From: Kiritimatiellia bacterium
Lineage (GTDB): Bacteria; Verrucomicrobiota; Kiritimatiellia; RFP12; UBA1067
Assembly (NCBI GenBank): GCA_016296065.1
Contig: JAEDKA010000050.1
Location: 1-27,731, forward strand
DNA length: 27,731 nt
Direction of reading: 5' to 3'
Position 1 is the stretch's first letter. Each line of letters opens with the position of its first letter. The notes beneath the pieces were generated by a model that saw only the letters and a program-made list of their open reading frames with translations, searched no databases and was not told the DNA's origin. This document shows, piece after piece, positions 23,066-27,731 of this stretch. Position numbers and translations under genes: made by a program.

Positions 23066-24461
23066 GATCGCGGAGCTTGCGTCCGGAAAGATCGGACGCG
23101 TCCTTCTGAAGTATTCCTGGCCCGCGCTCGTCGCGATGACCCTGAACGCGCTCTACTCGGTGGTGGACCGCGCGTTCATCGGCTGGTGCGGGGTGGACGC
23201 GATGGCGGGCCTGCAGATTGCGATGCCCGTCATGATGCTGCTGACGGCGTTCGGTCCGCTGGTCGGCGTCGGACACGCCGCGGTGCTTTCGATCAAGCTC
23301 GGCGAGAACGACCGCGTTTCCTGCGAGAAGCTGGTCGGCGAGACGGTCGCGCTCAAGATCGCGTTCTACGCCGTCCTCATTCCGCTTCTCTACATCTACA
23401 TCGACCCTCTTCTGTCCGTCTGCGGGGCGGACAAGGTCACGGCCGGCGCACGGGCCGCCGCGAAGTCGTACCTCGAGATCGTCCTGTTCTCCCATCTCTT
23501 CTCCCATCTCGCGTTCGGGCTCTCCGCCCTGCACCGCGCCGAGGGCGGTGCGATTCGCTCCATGACGTGCATGATCGTCGGATTCGGCGCGAACATGGTG
23601 CTCGATCCGCTCCTCATCTTCGGCTTCGGAATGGGCATCGAAGGCGCCGCGTGGGCGACGGACGTCGCGATGCTGCTCTCGTGCCTGTGCGCGTTCTGGT
23701 ACTACTGGAGCGGGAAGACCGTCATAAGGCTGAGGCTCAGGCGCGTGTGGATATATCCGAAGCTCCTCGTGCGCACGCTTGCGATTGGACTCGCCCCGTT
23801 CCTCCAGCAGCTCATGAGCGCCGTCATCGTCGCGTCGCTCCAGATCGCGTTCGCGAAGTGGATGCCGGACGAGGCTGCGCGCACGGACGAGATCGCGTCG
23901 CTCGGCGTGTTCAGCTCGGCGCTCATCCTCGTCTTCATGCCGATACTCGGATGCCAGCAGGGGCTTCAGCCGCTGTTCGGATACAACTGGGGCGCGCGGA
24001 ACTTCCGCCGCGTGCTCGCGACGCTGAAGACAGGCTTCGTCGTCACGAGCGCGCTCACGTTCATGGCGTTCGTGGTCCAGGTGGTGCCTCCGTTCCCGTA
24101 TCTCCTCGCGAAGCTGTTCGTGCATTCCGGCAGCGAGGAGCTCGTGTCGCTCTGCGCGCGCGACCTTGCGCTCGCGAACTGCATGATATGGACGATCTCG
24201 GTAAACGTCCTCGCGACGACGTACTTCCAATCCATCGGGAAGCCGGCGGTGTCGATTGCGCTCTCGATGCTGAGGCAGGGCGTGGTGCTGCTTCCGATAG
24301 TGTGGTTCCTTCCGCACTTCATGGACGACAAGCCGTTTGCGATATGGCTGTCGATGCCCGTCTCTGACGTTCTCTGCCAGCTCGCGACGATTCCCCCGCT
24401 TCTCCTGCACGCGCGATTCCTCTCCCGCGTGAGGCTGCGCGAGGAGATCCTGGGCAAGTAG
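23046..24461 (+). CDS. MATE family efflux transporter (second copy)
   Basis: The 471-residue polytopic membrane protein has the MATE layout. The first half begins GRVLLKYSWPALVAMTLNALYSVVDRAFIG, and NMVLDPLLIFGFGMGIEGAAWAT is the conserved end of helices 5-6. The second half begins LAIGLAPFLQQLMSA, with GCQQGLQPLFGYNWGARNFRR late in the protein. It is clearly different in sequence from the MATE protein at 8545-9885 and closer to the MepA/DinF-type subgroup by these motifs. The exported compound is unknown. Its stop codon directly abuts the rex stop (24461/24462), leaving no room for a bidirectional terminator outside coding sequence. Confidence 0.9.
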   Translation: MSRSSSEIAELASGKIGRVLLKYSWPALVAMTLNALYSVVDRAFIGWCGVDAMAGLQIAMPVMMLLTAFGPLVGVGHAAVLSIKLGENDRVSCEKLVGETVALKIAFYAVLIPLLYIYIDPLLSVCGADKVTAGARAAAKSYLEIVLFSHLFSHLAFGLSALHRAEGGAIRSMTCMIVGFGANMVLDPLLIFGFGMGIEGAAWATDVAMLLSCLCAFWYYWSGKTVIRLRLRRVWIYPKLLVRTLAIGLAPFLQQLMSAVIVASLQIAFAKWMPDEAARTDEIASLGVFSSALILVFMPILGCQQGLQPLFGYNWGARNFRRVLATLKTGFVVTSALTFMAFVVQVVPPFPYLLAKLFVHSGSEELVSLCARDLALANCMIWTISVNVLATTYFQSIGKPAVSIALSMLRQGVVLLPIVWFLPHFMDDKPFAIWLSMPVSDVLCQLATIPPLLLHARFLSRVRLREEILGK

Positions 24462-25100
24462 TTACTTCTGGGTGATGGCGTGGGAGAGGACGGCGAGGGA
24501 CTGCGCGAGGTCGACGTTCTGGACCGTAACCCCCTTGGGGACGGAGAGCTGGACGTTAGTGAAGTTCCATATGCCGACGATTCCGGCACGCACCATGAGG
24601 TCGGCGCACTCCTGCGCGGCCGAGCTCGGGACGGTGAGAATGCCGAGCCTGATGTTCAGCCTGCTCACGAGGCGCGGGAGGTCGGTAGGGGGCCTGACCT
24701 TGACATTGCGGATTGTCAGGCCGTTGAGCCCGGGATTCGAATCGAAGGCGACGGCGATGGAGAGGTTCTGCTCCTCGAAGCCGCAGTAGCCGAGAAGGGC
24801 CTGGCCGAGCGAGCCGACGCCGATGAGCGCCGCGTCAATGACGTTGTCCCATCCCAGCGCGCGGTTGATCGCCTGCTCGAGGTCCTTTGCGGGATAGCCG
24901 CGGCGCGGCTTGCCGGGGACGCCGGCCATCGCGAGGTCCTTGCGCGCGAGCACCGGGTCGAGCCCGAGCTTCTCGGCGAGGACCGCGCTTGAGACATGCA
25001 GTGCGCCCCTTGCGATCATGGAACGGATCTCCCGCAGGTAGATCGGATATCTCCTGATTGTGGGCAGTGGCATCGGACTGGGGCGTTCTTGCTGTTTCAT
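24462..25100 (-). CDS. rex: Redox-sensing repressor Rex
   Basis: The 212-residue repressor senses the NADH/NAD+ ratio and controls fermentation and respiration genes. The N-terminal winged helix (about 10-80) includes LPTIRRYPIYLREI, SSAVLAEKLGLDPVLARKDLA and GKPRRGYP. The Rossmann domain has GVGSLG at 94-99 and the closing NFTNVQLSVPKGVTVQNVDLAQSLAVLSH. I place the start at 25100 (MKQQERPS): the extended -10 ends at 25110, so transcription should begin near 25103, after the upstream in-frame ATG at 25106. Both are possible. It is divergent from the EF-hand gene. Confidence 0.93.
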   Translation of the reverse strand: MKQQERPSPMPLPTIRRYPIYLREIRSMIARGALHVSSAVLAEKLGLDPVLARKDLAMAGVPGKPRRGYPAKDLEQAINRALGWDNVIDAALIGVGSLGQALLGYCGFEEQNLSIAVAFDSNPGLNGLTIRNVKVRPPTDLPRLVSRLNIRLGILTVPSSAAQECADLMVRAGIVGIWNFTNVQLSVPKGVTVQNVDLAQSLAVLSHAITQK

Positions 25101-25109
25101 TTGCATACT

Positions 25110-25118
25110 AGTATACCA
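25110..25118 (-). promoter_or_regulatory. Extended -10 promoter of rex, near-leaderless
   Basis: The minus strand reads TGGTATACT, ending 9 nt before the ATG at 25100. No Shine-Dalgarno and no -35 are visible. Confidence 0.65.
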
Positions 25119-25138
25119 TATTTACCCTCCGTCTGTCA

Positions 25139-25154
25139 TTGCCGCATTGGGCAA
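25139..25154. promoter_or_regulatory. Inverted repeat between rex and the EF-hand gene
   Basis: TTGCC-GCATTG-GGCAA is a 16-bp imperfect dyad midway between two divergent promoters. The outer TTG...CAA resembles Rex operators, but the usual TTGTGAA...TTCACAA core is absent, so it is only a candidate operator. Confidence 0.25.
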
Positions 25155-25178
25155 AGTCCGCCACGGGCCCTCAAGATT

Positions 25179-25187
25179 TGGTATAAT
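25179..25187 (+). promoter_or_regulatory. Extended -10 promoter of the EF-hand gene
   Basis: TGGTATAAT lies 31 nt before the start codon. The leader carries AAGGAG as ribosome binding site. No -35 is seen. Confidence 0.75.
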
Positions 25188-25218
25188 AGCGGGTATCGGA
25201 AAAAGCTAAGGAGCAAAA

Positions 25219-26922
25219 ATGAGCTACAACTGGAAATGGTTTAGGGCCGGGCGCATGAGCCAGGTCTCCCTGAAATGCGGCGCGGACGTCGCCGCGCTGG
25301 CGGAACTCGACCGCAAGCAGTGGATTGCTATCTCGATGCCTACGACGGGCGTGAGGTTCGACGCGCGCATGCTCGAACTCATGGACACCGACCACGACGG
25401 GCGCATCCGCACGCCGGAAGTCCTCGCAGCAATCGATTTCCTCAAGGCTAAGAAGGTCGACTTCGATTCCCTCTTCACCTCCGGCGAGGCAGAGGAGAAG
25501 GCACTCGCGGACATCACCGCGAAGCAGTCCGACCTCGCCAAGCTCGCTCCTTCCGCCGCCGACAAGCAGGCGCTCGCCGACTGGGAGGCGAAGGGCAAGG
25601 ACCCCGAGGTGGCAGTCGCGGGAGACGCCACGGCCGACGCGAACGCTGCGCTCGCCGCCGTCGAGCCTGTCGTAGACGCGTTCTTCCTTCCGCCCGAGGA
25701 CATGCCGCTCGTCACTGAGGAGGCGGACAAGGTTCTGCCGCTCAAGGACCATCTCAATCCGAAGCACCTCGAGGCGATCCTCGCGTTCGCGGAGAAGTGC
25801 GTGAAGCCGGTGCTCGGCGAGAAGGACTCCCTCACGCGCATGGAGTGGAAGAAGGTGAAGGGCGCGTTCGCGGCCTACCGCGCGTGGGCTGGCGCGAAGC
25901 CCGTCATGAACGCGGGCAAGAAGGGCGAGCTTGACGACGAGGAGCGCGTCCTGCGCTACAAGCTCCACCTCGTCGAGTTCCTCGAGAACTACGTCAACAT
26001 GCGCCGCCTCTACGACCTCAAGGAGCTCGCGATCTTCCAGACGGGAACGCTCCGCATCGACGCGAAGGAGATGAACCTCTGCTTCCACGTCGAGAGCGAG
26101 GCCGCGCACTCCGCGCTCGTGGAGAAGTCGAACTGCTGCGTCATCTACCTCAAGCTCTCGCGTCCGTCCGAGGGTGCCACGCGCCAGATATGCGCCGTCG
26201 TCACGGCAGGCGCGGTCGCGCAGCTCTACGTCGGCCGCAACGGCGTGTTCTACGACCGCGACGGCAAGGACTGGGATGCCGTCGTCACCAAGGTCGTCGA
26301 GGCGCAGGTGTCGCTCGCGGAGGCCTTCTGGGCCCCGTGGCGCAAGCTCGGCGAGGGCATCGCCTCGTCCGTCAAGAAGTTCCTCGGCGACAAGCAGGCC
26401 GCGGCGCAGAAGAACGTCGAGGCGGGGACGCAGAACGCGCAGGCGGGCGGCGCCGCGATGGCGAGCTCGGTTGCGGCGATCGGCATTGGCGTCGGCATGG
26501 TCGGCGCGGCCGCGGCGTCGCTCATGGCCGCCATTTCGAAGATGACGGCGCTCCAGATCGCGATCTCGGTTGTCGCGCTCATCCTCGTCGTGTCGCTCCC
26601 GAGCGTGATCCTCACGTGGTTCAAGCTCCGTAAGCGCGACCTCGGCGCGATACTCAACGCGTGCGGCTGGGCGGTGAACCGTCCGATGCGCTTCTCCATG
26701 AAGCGCGCGCGCGCCTTCACGATCTGCGCGCCGTGCCGCTGGTGCCGCGTTGTGCTCTTCGCCATCGTGCTGCTTGCAGTGGCGGGCGCAGCGCTCTGGT
26801 ACTTCTGCCCGTGCAGGAAGGACTGCAAGGCGCAGGAGCAGGCCCCTGCCTGCGCGGTCGAGGCTCCGGCGGCTCCCGCCGCCGAGGCGACTGCCGCTCC
26901 GGCGGAGACTCCGGCAAACTGA
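25219..26922 (+). CDS. EF-hand membrane protein of unknown function
   Basis: I do not recognise a named family for this 567-residue protein. Residues 56-67 (DTDHDGRIRTPE) form a canonical 12-residue EF-hand calcium loop with Asp56, Asp58, Asp60, Gly61, Ile63 and Glu67. The soluble part (1-400) is mostly helical and includes GVFYDRDGKDWDAVV and LAEAFWAPWRKLGEG. Then come hydrophobic segments at about 412-475 (an Ala/Gly-rich one and a second, QIAISVVALILVVSLPSVIL) and a third at about 509-528. Cysteines cluster on either side of the last helix (CAPCRWC and CPCRKDC), and the tail is Ala/Pro-rich. It has its own promoter and Shine-Dalgarno and precedes gltX by 25 bp, so the two may share a transcript. 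Confidence 0.75.
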   Translation: MSYNWKWFRAGRMSQVSLKCGADVAALAELDRKQWIAISMPTTGVRFDARMLELMDTDHDGRIRTPEVLAAIDFLKAKKVDFDSLFTSGEAEEKALADITAKQSDLAKLAPSAADKQALADWEAKGKDPEVAVAGDATADANAALAAVEPVVDAFFLPPEDMPLVTEEADKVLPLKDHLNPKHLEAILAFAEKCVKPVLGEKDSLTRMEWKKVKGAFAAYRAWAGAKPVMNAGKKGELDDEERVLRYKLHLVEFLENYVNMRRLYDLKELAIFQTGTLRIDAKEMNLCFHVESEAAHSALVEKSNCCVIYLKLSRPSEGATRQICAVVTAGAVAQLYVGRNGVFYDRDGKDWDAVVTKVVEAQVSLAEAFWAPWRKLGEGIASSVKKFLGDKQAAAQKNVEAGTQNAQAGGAAMASSVAAIGIGVGMVGAAAASLMAAISKMTALQIAISVVALILVVSLPSVILTWFKLRKRDLGAILNACGWAVNRPMRFSMKRARAFTICAPCRWCRVVLFAIVLLAVAGAALWYFCPCRKDCKAQEQAPACAVEAPAAPAAEATAAPAETPAN

Positions 26923-26947
26923 GTTTGTGGACAGAGGGTAAGGGAAA

Positions 26948-27731
26948 ATGTCAGAGATTAGGGTTCGTTTCGCCCCGTCGCCGACGGGAAAGGTTCACAT
27001 TGGCAACATCCGTGCCGCGATCTACAACTGGCTCTTCGCGCGCCACACCGGCGGGAAGTTCCTGCTGCGCGTAGAGGACACGGACCTCGAGCGCTCCACG
27101 CCCGAGGCCATCGCCGTCCTCTTCGACTGCATGAAGTGGCTCGGCCTCGACTGGGACGAGGAGGTCTTCTACCAGACGAAGAACGTCAAGCGCCACCTCG
27201 AGGTCGTCGACCAGCTGCTCGCTACAGGACACGCCTACAAGGTCGAGAAGACCTCGCGCGACGGCAAGACCGGCGTCGTGACGATGTTCAAGATGCCCAA
27301 GGAGGGCGTCATAGAGTTCGACGACATCGTGAAGGGCCACATGGCGAAGAAGGCCGAGGACATACAGGACTTCGCCATCGTCCGCTCCGACGGCTCGCCG
27401 ATCTTCCACATCGCCAACGTCGTCGACGACATAGACCAGCGCGTCACGCACATCATCCGCGGAGACGACCACGTCGAGAACACGTTCAAGCACATCTGCA
27501 TCTTCCGCGCGCTCGGCGCGGAGGTGCCGAAGTACGGGCACCTCTCGATGATCGTCAACCAGCAGGGCAAGCCGTACTCCAAGCGCGACGGTGCGGCGTT
27601 CGTCGGCGAGTACCGCGAGCAGGGGTATCTCCCCGAGGCTCTGTTCAACTACCTCCTGCTCCTCGGATGGAACCCCGGCGACGACCGCGAGGTGCTGACG
27701 CGCGAGGAGATGATCAAGCTCTTCGAGCTCG
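26948..27731 (+). CDS. gltX: Glutamyl-tRNA synthetase, 5' part (runs off the window)
   Basis: The first 261 residues of a class I aminoacyl-tRNA synthetase are present. The HIGH signature is VHIGN (16-20), preceded by FAPSPTGK. RVEDTDLERS, HIIRGDDHVENT and the KMSKS-equivalent PYSKRDG (209-215) follow, and the 3' end is cut by the window edge. Between GHAYK and TMFKMPKEG there are only about 12 residues (99-110). In E. coli GluRS the zinc-binding loop (CYC...CRH...C) plus surrounding sequence occupies about 41, so no zinc site is present. It starts 25 bp after the EF-hand gene with a weak AAGGG ribosome binding site. Discrimination between tRNA-Glu only and a nondiscriminating enzyme cannot be made from this part. 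Confidence 0.95.
   Translation, partial: MSEIRVRFAPSPTGKVHIGNIRAAIYNWLFARHTGGKFLLRVEDTDLERSTPEAIAVLFDCMKWLGLDWDEEVFYQTKNVKRHLEVVDQLLATGHAYKVEKTSRDGKTGVVTMFKMPKEGVIEFDDIVKGHMAKKAEDIQDFAIVRSDGSPIFHIANVVDDIDQRVTHIIRGDDHVENTFKHICIFRALGAEVPKYGHLSMIVNQQGKPYSKRDGAAFVGEYREQGYLPEALFNYLLLLGWNPGDDREVLTREEMIKLFEL

Overview
The window is a GC-rich, very compact bacterial chromosome segment carrying housekeeping genes of a Gram-negative organism: Kdo transferase (waaA), signal peptidase I, two MATE transporters, guaB, tpiA, rlmN, rex and gltX. Several traits fit the Verrucomicrobiota/Kiritimatiellota/Lentisphaerota assemblage, probably an uncultured gut-type Kiritimatiellota. These are a XylR-like regulator joining a LacI-type sensor to an AraC output domain, a FucP-type sugar permease, a Hanks kinase with a large extracytoplasmic tail, a C-terminal DUF1349 remnant, and promoters built on TGnTATAAT. 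The taxonomic placement is inference; no rRNA gene is present.

Layout. Positions 1-952 are an eroded, gene-poor stretch: a broken DUF1349 gene end followed by a 384-bp non-autonomous element (MITE) with 14-bp terminal inverted repeats and a 9-bp target duplication. Then come yqeY (953-1399) and a sulfur amino-acid operon of a metX-metW fusion plus cysE (1483-4004). The 4072-10658 operon holds a PglD/NeuD-like acyltransferase, waaA fused to a lipoprotein-like domain, an aryl-polyene-type ketosynthase and dehydratase, a MATE exporter and an HD-domain protein. Convergent rlmN (10682-11704, minus) is divergent from guaB-lepB-Ser/Thr kinase-fucP-like (11808-18304). That run ends tail-to-tail with a XylR-like regulator (18301-19509, minus). 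Next are a beta-CASP metallo-hydrolase (19625-21025), a dCMP deaminase (21067-21564), an inverted array of octamer repeats (21547-21681), tpiA-LRR lipoprotein-MATE (21706-24461), minus-strand rex (24462-25100), an EF-hand/membrane protein of unknown function (25219-26922) and the 5' part of gltX (26948 to the edge).

Common regulatory theme. Ten promoters can be read by eye. Nine have an extended -10 (TGnTATAAT or TGGTATACT) with no recognisable -35. The tenth (guaB) lacks the TG but has TTGATT at a 17-bp spacing. In six of the ten the -10 lies only 6-11 nt before the start codon and no Shine-Dalgarno sequence is present, so these mRNAs should be leaderless or nearly so. Genes inside operons are instead packed by ATGA overlaps (six cases).

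Best candidates for novelty: the WaaA-lipoprotein fusion, the orphan aryl-polyene-type KS/DH pair whose KS lacks about 34 residues, the leaderless extended -10 promoter class, the octamer-repeat palindrome that supplies the dCMP deaminase C-terminus, the hairpin MITE, the MetX-MetW fusion, and a GluRS lacking the usual zinc-binding insert. No defence system, CRISPR array, tRNA or rRNA was seen.
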